From contig JBBIGZ010000043.1 in NCBI GenBank assembly GCA_037447295.1, positions 1-24,491 of the forward strand: a stretch of DNA of 24,491 nucleotides. The letters run 5' to 3'. This document shows positions 1-6,630 of the stretch, piece after piece. A program made the translations under genes and the position numbers. Source of the DNA: 630D-37 sp037447295. GTDB taxonomy: Bacteria; Chloroflexota; Anaerolineae; Anaerolineales; Villigracilaceae. Each line of letters begins with the position of its first letter. Position 1 is the stretch's first letter. A model generated the notes under the pieces. That model was not told where the DNA came from. It worked only from the letters and a program-made list of their open reading frames with translations, and did no database searches.

Positions 1-603
1 ATTGGATTTGATAAGCGTGTTTTGTATGGTGATCCCTGTAGCATCATAAATGAGGATGCCATTCCCGCCATTGTTTTGGACTGTGCTATTTATCACCGTG
101 CCGCTAGTGACTGTGCTCAAATTATTGCTGAATTGAATGCCAGGTCCACTGGTATTGTTTTGCACAATAACATTATCAATAGTGATACTGTTGCTTAATA
201 CATCGATCAATGGATTATTTGAACCAGCGTCCCCTTGTACCGTGATATTCTTCAAGGTATTGGAAGCACTGACAAACTGAAATGCAGCAAAGCCGCTTGT
301 TACAATAGTAATACTATTACTACCATCAATTGTTGTACCAGTATCGCCTCCTACCCACAGAGGCCCCGAAAGCGTAATGCTTCCGCTAACGCTGAAGGTG
401 ATGGAATCGGAAACCCCATTCCAGTTAGCAATTGCGATTGCATCTCTTAGCGAGCAGTCACCATCACCGCAGCTCCAATCATTTTCATCTACGAGGGTGT
501 CAACAACAAGCGATGCTGCATGGGCATGCCGAATTGGTAGAGCGCTAATTGCAAGCGACAGGATTAGAGCAGCAGATAGGATGCGGAAAAAGTTTTTTCT
601 CAT
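1..603 (-). CDS. Exported CSLREA-domain beta-helix protein, C-terminal part beyond the window
   Basis: The reading frame is open from ATG at 603 to base 1 (201 codons) with no stop, so the C-terminus lies outside the window. A strong Shine-Dalgarno AGGAGG stands six bases before the ATG. Residues 1-30 form a Sec signal peptide: MRKNFF, a hydrophobic stretch LSAALILSLAISAL, then HAHAA as a likely cleavage region. The mature start has VVDTLVDEND, then CGDGDCSLRDAI, which matches the CSLREA motif (CSLREAI) known at the N-terminus of large exported proteins. After that come short repeats rich in Asn, Ser, Thr, Ile and Val (TIDGSNSITI, ITIDNVIVQNNTSGPGI, INSTVQNNGGNGI), typical of right-handed parallel beta-helix rungs. 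It is probably a secreted or surface protein; any enzyme activity or adhesin role cannot be read from this part. The next gene upstream ends 208 bases away, so it is probably transcribed separately. Confidence 0.85.
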   Translation of the reverse strand, partial: MRKNFFRILSAALILSLAISALPIRHAHAASLVVDTLVDENDWSCGDGDCSLRDAIAIANWNGVSDSITFSVSGSITLSGPLWVGGDTGTTIDGSNSITIVTSGFAAFQFVSASNTLKNITVQGDAGSNNPLIDVLSNSITIDNVIVQNNTSGPGIQFSNNLSTVTSGTVINSTVQNNGGNGILIYDATGITIQNTLIKSN

Positions 604-679
604 CAGATCCTCCTACGGTTTGGGATTTGTGTGCAATATTTCGTTTAGAAAAAGTTGATTTGCTGCTAAAACGATTTTT

Positions 680-785
680 GACGAAGCATAAAGGGCACCG
701 GGTATTTTCCTGAAAAGCACGCGATTTCATTGCATATACTTCATCTAAAAATTTCAATTTCTTGAGCGTGTTCTACTTTTGTGGC
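680..785. repeat. Degenerate inverted array of 9-base units (copy A)
   Basis: The left arm (plus strand 680-703) reads GACGAAGCATAAAGGGCACC. The right arm, read on the minus strand from 785 to 761, contains CCACAAAAG, TAGAACACG and CTCAAG. Both arms resemble the CCACGAAG/CACAAAG units seen more clearly at 3768-3891. The arms face each other across an AT-rich centre. The copy is worn and would not be convincing on its own; I list it because two other intergenic regions of this window have the same layout. Confidence 0.3.
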
Positions 786-811
786 TAAAAATTTTTCGGT
801 GAGTTAGAATT

Positions 812-3046
812 TCATTTTTCCAATGTCAAATTATTCCATAACGTCGGATTGCCCCATTCAGCAATGGAGGCTGGGGCGGTAGAGATCATCATTTCTTGGG
901 CCGGCTTTTCGGAATCGTTATCCGAGAACGAAAGCGATGCACCTAGCACGCCGGATGAGAGATCGAGGGCTTCTCCGAAGATGGTGAAGGGAATTTTGAC
1001 TTCACCGCGATAACCTTTTTCGGTTTGCAAGAAGGCAATTTCTATTTGCTTGATGCGGCTACTGGAGACGGGTGGTACAAAGATCGTGGCTCTGGATTGT
1101 ACGGTGGCAAAATCACCCGGCATGAAGCCAAATTGGAAATCATCTCCGTTGTTCTTGGCTAGGTTGAAATCGCCGTTCAGGTTCACATCTAGCCAAACTT
1201 CGACGTAGTCGTTTTCCCAAAAGTTGGCACCTTTTGGTGCGCGAATGACATCATCTTTCACGTCAAAGGCTAGATAGAGCGCATTCTCATTCCAGGCCCA
1301 ACAAAAAGAGCCGCTCAAATCGTCAGGACCGATCCACTTTGTCGGATCGCCATAGCCGATTTGCTCGGCGCGATCTAGGGTATAGCAAGGAAAAGATGGC
1401 CAATCATCCAAGTCTCCATCTATGGTAATGGGAACGGTCAGATAAACGGCATTCATATCCAATCCATTCGAGTCCGGGCGACGGAGTGCAACGGGAGCAA
1501 GAGCTGTTTCACTAGGTGCTGGACTTGGGCTCACCGTTTCTGTGCTTATGGGAGAGGGTGTTTCGGAAATAACTTGTTCGGAGTTAATCTGGACCGTTTG
1601 CTTGGTCAGGGTTAGGGTGCCTAGAATATTCCAGCCTTTGCTTTCCTCCCAAATGCCTTCATTAGCAAAACGGATGGCATAGCGTGGGTCATTGCGCAAG
1701 CTATCTGCGGGATCGGGTAGCCAGAGTGCCAGACGATATTCGCCTTCATTCAGGTCTGCAGGGAGGGAGATAGAAACATGGAGGATGTGTTCTCCTGGTA
1801 ACCAGGAGCGCGGATCGATCTCGTTCAGCGGAATGGCGATCGTTTGCGGTCCATCTAGCACGATGAATAGCGGGCGAGGGTTCAACGGGGAGGCAAAACC
1901 TTCGTTTCGTAATTTTATGATGAGGTTGACTGTGGAACCGATTTGGGCAACTGTGGGAAGTGTAGCTTCCTCCAAGATCAGCCGATATCCCAGCCGTTTT
2001 TTGATTTCATCGAAGCAGCCGTCCTTTTGCCAATTTTTGATTACCTGCTTGTGGTAGCTGAGGTTCAATTCGGTCCAGTGTAATCTTTCCATTTCTTGGA
2101 TGGCTATTTCGCAGGCTTGCAAAGGTGAATAGACCTGACAGGTCTCGCCACCGGCCGGGACGAAGTGGGTGATCTGTGAAAGGTAATCAATGGCCTGAGC
2201 GCGCTCGTTGACGCCGCCGCGATCGTATGTGCCGACATCCGTATCCGATGAGAGGAAGCAATCGTTATGAAAGCCGATACGAGCCTGAAGAGAGCCATTG
2301 AAGGCCTGCTCGCGTGTAAGCGGTTGAGGGAAGAAGCTCATGATGTCGAAAGGATAGCGCAACAAGATAAAGCGATTGTTCGGTAGGGCATCGGATAATG
2401 CTTCGAGCACGGCGCGCTTTGCCTGTGGATCGAGATCCAATCCGTGGGTAGAAGTATGCCATTCGCCCCAGGCGCCGATGAATCCGGCATGCAACCAGGC
2501 GATAACATCGGCATTTTGTTGGAATAAAGGCTTAAGCTGCTGAATGTGACGTAGAATTTGTTCTAGCGAGGCATCCGGTTCGGAATTCGGCCAAGGTCCA
2601 TCGTTGTATTTGACCCTTAGGATGACTTTCACCCCTCCTTTGCGGATAGCATCGAAAGCTTCTTGGATTTGATCGAGCTTTTGTTGAGGGATATCGCTTC
2701 GGCGGTATTCCCGCAGATCGATATCCGAGTAGACAAGTGAGGTGCCCAGGTTGCGGTAGACACTGAAATCGGAGGGGGCAAAATCGTCAAAAGAATAGCG
2801 GAAACCGCGTTCTGGATTGATCACATCGCTATTGAGCGGTGAATAGCTTAAGGTGTGGAGAGAAGCGCTGAGCGCCAGCATGGGGGTGGGAGACGGGGAT
2901 GGAGCAGGCGGCATTGTCCTTGCCGCAGAAGTAGTGGCGGTAAGGGGCAGTGTTTGGATGGGTTGAGGGTTGCAAGCAGAGCTGAAAAGGGCCAAAACAG
3001 TCCAAAACGTGATCAAACGCAGTATCTTACTTTTTGCGAATTGCAT
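812..3046 (-). CDS. Lipoprotein with DUF4874/DUF4832-like domains and a C-terminal CBM9-like domain
   Basis: This 744-residue protein starts with a lipoprotein signal peptide; the lipobox FSSAC puts the lipidated Cys at residue 25. A short Pro/Ser/Thr linker follows. Residues about 70-240 (NPERGFRYSF, ILRVKYNDG, WLHAGFIGAWGEWHTS) match my memory of DUF4874, a putative TIM-barrel-like domain. Residues about 240-475 (IGFHNDCFLSSDTDVGTY, then a beta-sandwich-like part) match DUF4832. A second Pro/Ser/Thr linker lies near 490-525. Residues about 535-744 (ITIDGDLDDWPSF, WAWNENALYLAFDVKDDVI, WENDYVEVWLD) look like the CBM9-like/DOMON sugar-binding fold. It should be anchored outside the membrane and act on, or bind, polysaccharide; glycosidase activity is a guess. 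The gene starts 16 bases after the small lipoprotein gene at 3063-3689, so they are probably co-transcribed. Confidence 0.85.
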   Translation of the reverse strand: MQFAKSKILRLITFWTVLALFSSACNPQPIQTLPLTATTSAARTMPPAPSPSPTPMLALSASLHTLSYSPLNSDVINPERGFRYSFDDFAPSDFSVYRNLGTSLVYSDIDLREYRRSDIPQQKLDQIQEAFDAIRKGGVKVILRVKYNDGPWPNSEPDASLEQILRHIQQLKPLFQQNADVIAWLHAGFIGAWGEWHTSTHGLDLDPQAKRAVLEALSDALPNNRFILLRYPFDIMSFFPQPLTREQAFNGSLQARIGFHNDCFLSSDTDVGTYDRGGVNERAQAIDYLSQITHFVPAGGETCQVYSPLQACEIAIQEMERLHWTELNLSYHKQVIKNWQKDGCFDEIKKRLGYRLILEEATLPTVAQIGSTVNLIIKLRNEGFASPLNPRPLFIVLDGPQTIAIPLNEIDPRSWLPGEHILHVSISLPADLNEGEYRLALWLPDPADSLRNDPRYAIRFANEGIWEESKGWNILGTLTLTKQTVQINSEQVISETPSPISTETVSPSPAPSETALAPVALRRPDSNGLDMNAVYLTVPITIDGDLDDWPSFPCYTLDRAEQIGYGDPTKWIGPDDLSGSFCWAWNENALYLAFDVKDDVIRAPKGANFWENDYVEVWLDVNLNGDFNLAKNNGDDFQFGFMPGDFATVQSRATIFVPPVSSSRIKQIEIAFLQTEKGYRGEVKIPFTIFGEALDLSSGVLGASLSFSDNDSEKPAQEMMISTAPASIAEWGNPTLWNNLTLEK

Positions 3047-3062
3047 TATGACCTCCGCAAAG

Positions 3063-3689
3063 TTATTTCAGGTTTATGGATAGGACGTTGGTAGCTTCAA
3101 TAGCATTCCACTGCGAATCCACAATTTGAGCAACCACGGCGATTGAGGTGCATTCTAGAGCCAACGTTGTACAGGTTGTTTCCCAGGCAGCTAGCGGAAG
3201 TTTCCAGATCACCCCATTTTCGGTGCGTTCAAACGATAGCTCAGGTGGAGTGATCTCCATCCATTTCCAATTTTTGCCCTCTCCGTAATATAGAAATAAT
3301 CCTTCATTTTCCAAAAGAAGGTTTGCCCTTATGGAGCGGATGAAGTAGCCTTTTTGTTGTTTTCCAGCTGTTTGAATAAAGACTTGGTAGGCATTAACAG
3401 GAATGGTGGATGGTTGGATGAGGAGTTGCAATCTAACCGTGTCATCTTGGAGTTGGATGCTAAGCTGGGAAAATCTCGATTGGATGGCGTTGTTGATGGT
3501 TTTTTCAATCGGGGTTGCCGTTAAAGTAGCTGCGGAGACTAGTGTTATTCCTGATACGGTGGACGGGGTGATGGACGGATGGATAATGAGTGAAGGGGTA
3601 GGTGATGCCAATGGTGAGGTGCATCCTGAAAGGAGTGCCAGGACGAATACCGCATGGGCAAGTAAATGGATGGTGGATCTATTTCTCAT
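3063..3689 (-). CDS. Small lipoprotein, paralogue of the gene at 4045-4650
   Basis: I chose ATG 3689 (208 residues) because it opens directly onto a signal peptide, MRNRSTIHLLAHAVFVLALL, with lipobox LSGC. A longer frame to 3779 would put an unrelated hydrophilic extension ahead of it. The ribosome-binding site is weak. A Ser/Thr/Pro-rich stretch follows (TSPLASPTPS), then one beta-rich domain. That domain aligns by eye with the lipoprotein at 4045-4650: NAYQVFIQ against NAFHIFVD, LLLENEGLFLYYGEGKNWKWMEI against FLIENNVLFSYGGDGTGWAWNEI, and VVAQIVDSQWNA against FVAQLVNTNWDA. I do not recognise the family; it looks like an extracellular beta-sandwich, perhaps carbohydrate-binding. It lies 16 bases upstream of the DUF4874/CBM9 lipoprotein gene and is probably in one transcript with it. 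Confidence 0.8.
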   Translation of the reverse strand: MRNRSTIHLLAHAVFVLALLSGCTSPLASPTPSLIIHPSITPSTVSGITLVSAATLTATPIEKTINNAIQSRFSQLSIQLQDDTVRLQLLIQPSTIPVNAYQVFIQTAGKQQKGYFIRSIRANLLLENEGLFLYYGEGKNWKWMEITPPELSFERTENGVIWKLPLAAWETTCTTLALECTSIAVVAQIVDSQWNAIEATNVLSINLK

Positions 3690-3767
3690 GATGATACTCT
3701 GCAGGTACTGGAATGGATGTTTAAGTCGAGTTGATTGCAAAATGACTCTCCAGCAAAAATTGTGTTT

Positions 3768-3891
3768 ACCACGAAGCACACAAAGATCACAAAGTTTTTT
3801 AATATAAAATGCGATTTACTTTATTGATTTGCATAATATTTTTTGGGGTTGGAGGCTGAAATCCTTTTTGTACTTGCTGTGCTTGGTGGTC
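3768..3891. repeat. Inverted array of 9-base units (clearest copy, B)
   Basis: The left arm on the plus strand (3768-3794) reads as three 9-base units: ACCACGAAG, CACACAAAG, ATCACAAAG. The right arm, read on the minus strand from about 3890 to 3864, again has three: ACCACCAAG, CACAGCAAG, TACAAAAAG. The arms point toward each other across about 70 AT-rich bases, so the whole could fold into a long imperfect hairpin. Related but more worn copies are at 680-785 and 12880-12966. Similar 9-base-period arrays occur, as far as I recall, between genes of many environmental bacteria; their origin and function are unknown to me. Confidence 0.6.
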
Positions 3892-4017
3892 GAAAATCTT
3901 TTTGCAATGAAGTATTAAACGTTATAGCGATTTAAATGCGTAGGGTCTCATAATGCCAGGATTGTGTATGTCAAGTCCTTTCGTAGTGAAGTGAAATCAG
4001 AAATCGTGCGCTTGTGG

Positions 4018-4037
4018 AAAATTGTGAACCGGCTGGG
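4018..4037 (+). repeat. Left arm of a perfect 20-bp inverted repeat enclosing a lipoprotein gene
   Basis: The plus strand reads AAAATTGTGAACCGGCTGGG. Its exact reverse complement is at 4676-4695. This arm begins seven bases beyond the stop codon of the gene at 4045-4650. In the mRNA the two arms could form a 20-bp duplex that closes off the whole cistron. Confidence 0.85.
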
Positions 4038-4044
4038 AAGAAAT

Positions 4045-4650
4045 TTACTTGAAATCTACCTGCAGCTTTGGAGTTATAGCGGCGGCATCCCAGTTTGTAT
4101 TGACCAATTGAGCGACAAAGGCGGCCGAATTCGTTTTGAACTTGAAAGCTTCAAAGTCAATTGACCAGGACACAAATGGTTGATCCACAGAGAAGCCTAC
4201 GTCGACGTCTTTTATTTCATTCCAGGCCCAGCCTGTGCCATCGCCGCCATAGGAAAACAACACGTTGTTTTCGATTAAGAATTCTGCACCTATTCCGCTT
4301 ACCCTGTATCCGCTGGCGGCTGAGTTATCGGCATCTACGAAGATGTGGAAGGCATTATAGTCTGTGGCATTATTGCTGAACTTGAAGGAGATGAGCAACC
4401 GAGTATCTTGCTTTTCCACTTTAAATTCGCTAATCGAGGCATTCGTTACCGGTCCACCTCCTAGTGGTTCGGGGGTGTTGGTCGGCATAGGTGTTTCTGT
4501 GGGCGTAGGAGGAACAGGTGTGGCCGTAGCTGTAGGCGTAGGTGGAAGGGGGGTGTTGGTCGGCAGTAACGGGGTAGGAGTGGGCTTGGTGGCGCAGGCC
4601 GTTAGAGCCGAGAGCAAAATAAATAGTATCGGTACAGTTTTGAGTTTCAT
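4045..4650 (-). CDS. Small lipoprotein with Pro/Thr linker, enclosed by an inverted repeat
   Basis: ATG 4650 is preceded by a strong AGGAGGT with five-base spacing and opens onto a lipoprotein signal peptide (MKLKTVPILFILLSALTAC), so I reject the longer frame to 4743. The product has 201 residues. After Cys19 comes a low-complexity spacer of about 40 residues made of TPTP/PPTPT units, a common surface tether in Chloroflexota. Then comes a single beta-rich domain of about 130 residues homologous by eye to that of the lipoprotein at 3063-3689. Trp, Tyr and Asn residues are conserved between the two (NAF/NAY, GxGxxWxW, NWDA/QWNA). The family is unknown to me. The gene lies 53 bases after the MalG-like permease gene, so it may be the last gene of the sugar operon, but the 20-bp inverted repeat on both sides may mean it is a separate unit that arrived or moves on its own. 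Confidence 0.85.
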   Translation of the reverse strand: MKLKTVPILFILLSALTACATKPTPTPLLPTNTPLPPTPTATATPVPPTPTETPMPTNTPEPLGGGPVTNASISEFKVEKQDTRLLISFKFSNNATDYNAFHIFVDADNSAASGYRVSGIGAEFLIENNVLFSYGGDGTGWAWNEIKDVDVGFSVDQPFVSWSIDFEAFKFKTNSAAFVAQLVNTNWDAAAITPKLQVDFK

Positions 4651-4675
4651 CGCTACCTCCTCATTTAGAAAGAAG

Positions 4676-4695
4676 CCCAGCCGGTTCACAATTTT
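4676..4695 (-). repeat. Right arm of the 20-bp inverted repeat
   Basis: The minus strand reads AAAATTGTGAACCGGCTGGG, identical over 20 bases to plus 4018-4037. The arm sits between the stop codon of the MalG-like permease (4704) and the Shine-Dalgarno of the lipoprotein gene (start 4650). Beyond the 20 bases the two flanks differ, so the ends of the match are sharp. Confidence 0.85.
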
Positions 4696-4703
4696 TCTCC
4701 AGG

Positions 4704-5546
4704 CTATTTGAATGCACTTTGAGTGGATTGTTCTATGATCCAACGTTGGGCAAAGAAATACACGATGAAGATGGGGAGCAATGTGATAATCGAAGCGGCC
4801 AGCACCAATCCCTGATTAGCGCCATGTTGAGTTGAATACCAAATCAAAAGAAGAGGGATGGTGCGCTTTTCCGGAGAAGTGATCACGATCAATGGCCAGA
4901 GATAGTCGTTCCAAGAAGCCATGAAAGTAAAAATGCCGAGCGAAGCCAAGGCTGGCCCAAGCTGCGGCAAGACGATGCGCCAATAGATACTGAACTCGCT
5001 TGCGCCGTCGATCCTTGCAGCTTCCAATATTTCGCCAGGCAAGCTTTCTACAAATTGTTTTGCCACAAAGATGCCATATGCATCAATCAGCATCGGGACG
5101 ATCAATGCAAGAAGGTTGTCCACCAGCTTCATTTTCACTGTTAGCAGGTAGATTGGGATCATGACGACTTGAAATGGGATCATGAGCTGAGCTAAGATCA
5201 TTCCAAAGAACAGATTTCTTCCTGTGAAACGATAGCGGGCGAAAATATAGCCGGCAAAGGAGCTGATCAGAAGCGTGAGGACGGTTCGGGTAATGGCTAC
5301 TATTCCACTGTTGTAGAAAACTTGACTCAGAGAGATGTTCGGATCGGTTAGTACGGTAACATAGTTGCTTAATGTGGGATGTTCCGGCAAAAAGGTTGGT
5401 GGGACGCGCATTAATTCTTTATTTGTTTTGAACGAAGCTAACATAATGTAAGTGAACGGCAAGAGAGTAAAGGTCAAGCCGGCGATCAGCACGATGTAAG
5501 CGGCGCTCCGTGAGAGGAATAAAAGAGGGGAAAAGCGTTTGGACAT
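4704..5546 (-). CDS. ABC sugar transporter permease, MalG-like
   Basis: The 280-residue start at ATG 5546 is chosen because AAGGAG lies eight bases upstream; the frame remains open to 5606 but overlaps the preceding permease. The protein has about six hydrophobic segments, beginning with AAYIVLIAGLTFTLLPFTYIML. The cytoplasmic EAA loop is clear at residues 175-182 (EAARIDGA, followed by SEFSIYWRIVLPQLGP), the contact site for the ATPase. Length, the C-terminal FAQRWII segment and the gene order substrate-binding protein, MalF-like, MalG-like fit the CUT1 family of carbohydrate ABC importers. It would form the inner-membrane channel with the product of 5566-6567, 19 bases upstream. No ATP-binding subunit is encoded here, so a shared MsmK/UgpC-type ATPase elsewhere is likely. 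Confidence 0.93.
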   Translation of the reverse strand: MSKRFSPLLFLSRSAAYIVLIAGLTFTLLPFTYIMLASFKTNKELMRVPPTFLPEHPTLSNYVTVLTDPNISLSQVFYNSGIVAITRTVLTLLISSFAGYIFARYRFTGRNLFFGMILAQLMIPFQVVMIPIYLLTVKMKLVDNLLALIVPMLIDAYGIFVAKQFVESLPGEILEAARIDGASEFSIYWRIVLPQLGPALASLGIFTFMASWNDYLWPLIVITSPEKRTIPLLLIWYSTQHGANQGLVLAASIITLLPIFIVYFFAQRWIIEQSTQSAFK

Positions 5547-5565
5547 TTTGAGCACTCCTTGTTTT

Positions 5566-6567
5566 TCAGTATTCCCATTCGGTACGCAGCAAACGGAATT
5601 GAACAATTGTTAGTATGAATAAGATCGCGAAAAGGAAGATGGACATGGCTGCCGCCATTCCCATATTTTCGGCATAAACGAAAGCGTTCTGGTAAATGCT
5701 GAGCAAGATCGTCTGCGTTTGATAGGCCGGTCCGCCGCGTGTGAGCAATTGGAAGAGCACAAACTGCTGGAGTGCCGAAATCATGGTGAGGACCGAGGTC
5801 AATAAGATGGTGCGACGCAATAGTGGCATAACGATCAGCCAAAATTCCTGCCAGGCATTTGCCCCGTCAATGCGAGCAGCTTCACGCAGAATAGTTGGAA
5901 CGCCTTGGAGTGCGGCAATGAAGAGTAGAGTGTTGTAACCAAAGGTTACCCATACATACACCAGAGTGACGGCAAGCATTGCTAGGGGAATTCCGAAATA
6001 GACCTGCGATGGATCTGAAAGCCAAGAACGTGGCGGAGTGAGGCCAATTGACTTAATGATTTGGCTGAGTAAGCCCCAGTTTGGCGCATAGACGTATAAC
6101 CAAATGATGGTAACTGCAACGCTACCGCTAATGACTGGTAGAAAGTAAATAAAGCGGAAAAATGCTTTTACCCGTTGGTGGACACTTTCCAGAACCACGG
6201 CCATGGGTAGGGCGGTGAAAACGGAGAACGGAACGGCCAATATGGCAAAGAGGAGTGTGTTGCCGATCGCTTGACGAAAGATCCGAGCCACCTTTGTTGT
6301 TCCGGTAAACAGCTCGATATAGTTTCCCGGGCCAACAAAGGGATTGTTTCCGCCTAATCCCAGAAACCAGCTACCTTCTCGAACGGGTGTATACGAGAAG
6401 AGGCTCATGATAAATACCCAAAAGGTTGGGAAGAGGACAAAAATAACAACCCAAAATAAGATAGGGAGCAAAGCAAGCAGAGCAAAACGGCGTTGATGGG
6501 CGGTCAACTTGCCGCCTTCGTGGGTGCCGATGGCCTCGATGAGCAATTTTTTCACCGAAATTGCCAT
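5566..6567 (-). CDS. ABC sugar transporter permease, MalF-like
   Basis: The protein has 333 residues; ATG 6567 has GGAG seven bases upstream. A hydrophilic N-terminus of about 28 residues precedes the first membrane span (FALLALLPILFWVVIFVLF). A periplasmic stretch (GLGGNNPFVGPGNYIELF) follows, as in CUT1 MalF/UgpA-like permeases. The EAA loop is at residues 229-236 (EAARIDGA, then NAWQEFWLIVMPLL). It should pair with the MalG-like permease encoded 19 bases downstream and receive substrate from the lipoprotein encoded upstream. The intercistronic space before this gene contains a hairpin (6586-6625) that could lower permease expression relative to the binding protein. Confidence 0.93.
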   Translation of the reverse strand: MAISVKKLLIEAIGTHEGGKLTAHQRRFALLALLPILFWVVIFVLFPTFWVFIMSLFSYTPVREGSWFLGLGGNNPFVGPGNYIELFTGTTKVARIFRQAIGNTLLFAILAVPFSVFTALPMAVVLESVHQRVKAFFRFIYFLPVISGSVAVTIIWLYVYAPNWGLLSQIIKSIGLTPPRSWLSDPSQVYFGIPLAMLAVTLVYVWVTFGYNTLLFIAALQGVPTILREAARIDGANAWQEFWLIVMPLLRRTILLTSVLTMISALQQFVLFQLLTRGGPAYQTQTILLSIYQNAFVYAENMGMAAAMSIFLFAILFILTIVQFRLLRTEWEY

Positions 6568-6585
6568 TTTTCCGCTCCATAGATA

Positions 6586-6625
6586 TTCCCTGCTCTCATA
6601 CCTCAGCAGGTACCAGAGCAGGGAA
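6586..6625 (-). promoter_or_regulatory. Intercistronic hairpin between binding-protein and permease genes
   Basis: TTCCCTGCTCT (6586-6596) and AGAGCAGGGAA (6615-6625) form a perfect 11-bp stem with an 18-base loop, starting six bases after the stop codon of the binding-protein gene. There is no U-tract after it on the minus strand, so it is more likely an mRNA-stabilising 3' hairpin or weak attenuator than a full terminator. Such hairpins after solute-binding-protein genes are known (for example malE-malF) to allow more binding protein than permease. Confidence 0.7.
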
Positions 6626-6630
6626 GGAAT

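Larger units (their letters stand above)
3690..4044. other. Intergenic region (355 bp), AT-rich, no supported gene
   Basis: No frame here has coding character. The region holds an inverted 9-base-unit array (3768-3891) and, next to the stop codon of the following gene, one arm of a 20-bp inverted repeat (4018-4037). I looked for minus-strand promoters for the gene at 3689 and found no convincing -35/-10 pair. I saw no intrinsic terminator with a GC stem and U-tract for the sugar operon either. Confidence 0.6.

Noticed and set aside
545..757. 70-codon minus-strand frame upstream of and overlapping the CSLREA gene
   Set aside because: It overlaps the true start of the exported protein out of frame, has no convincing ribosome-binding site, and covers a degenerate repeat array.
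3964..4164. 66-codon plus-strand frame across the stop region of the lipoprotein gene
   Set aside because: It is antisense to the coding end of a clear gene and mainly covers an arm of the inverted repeat; no protein features.
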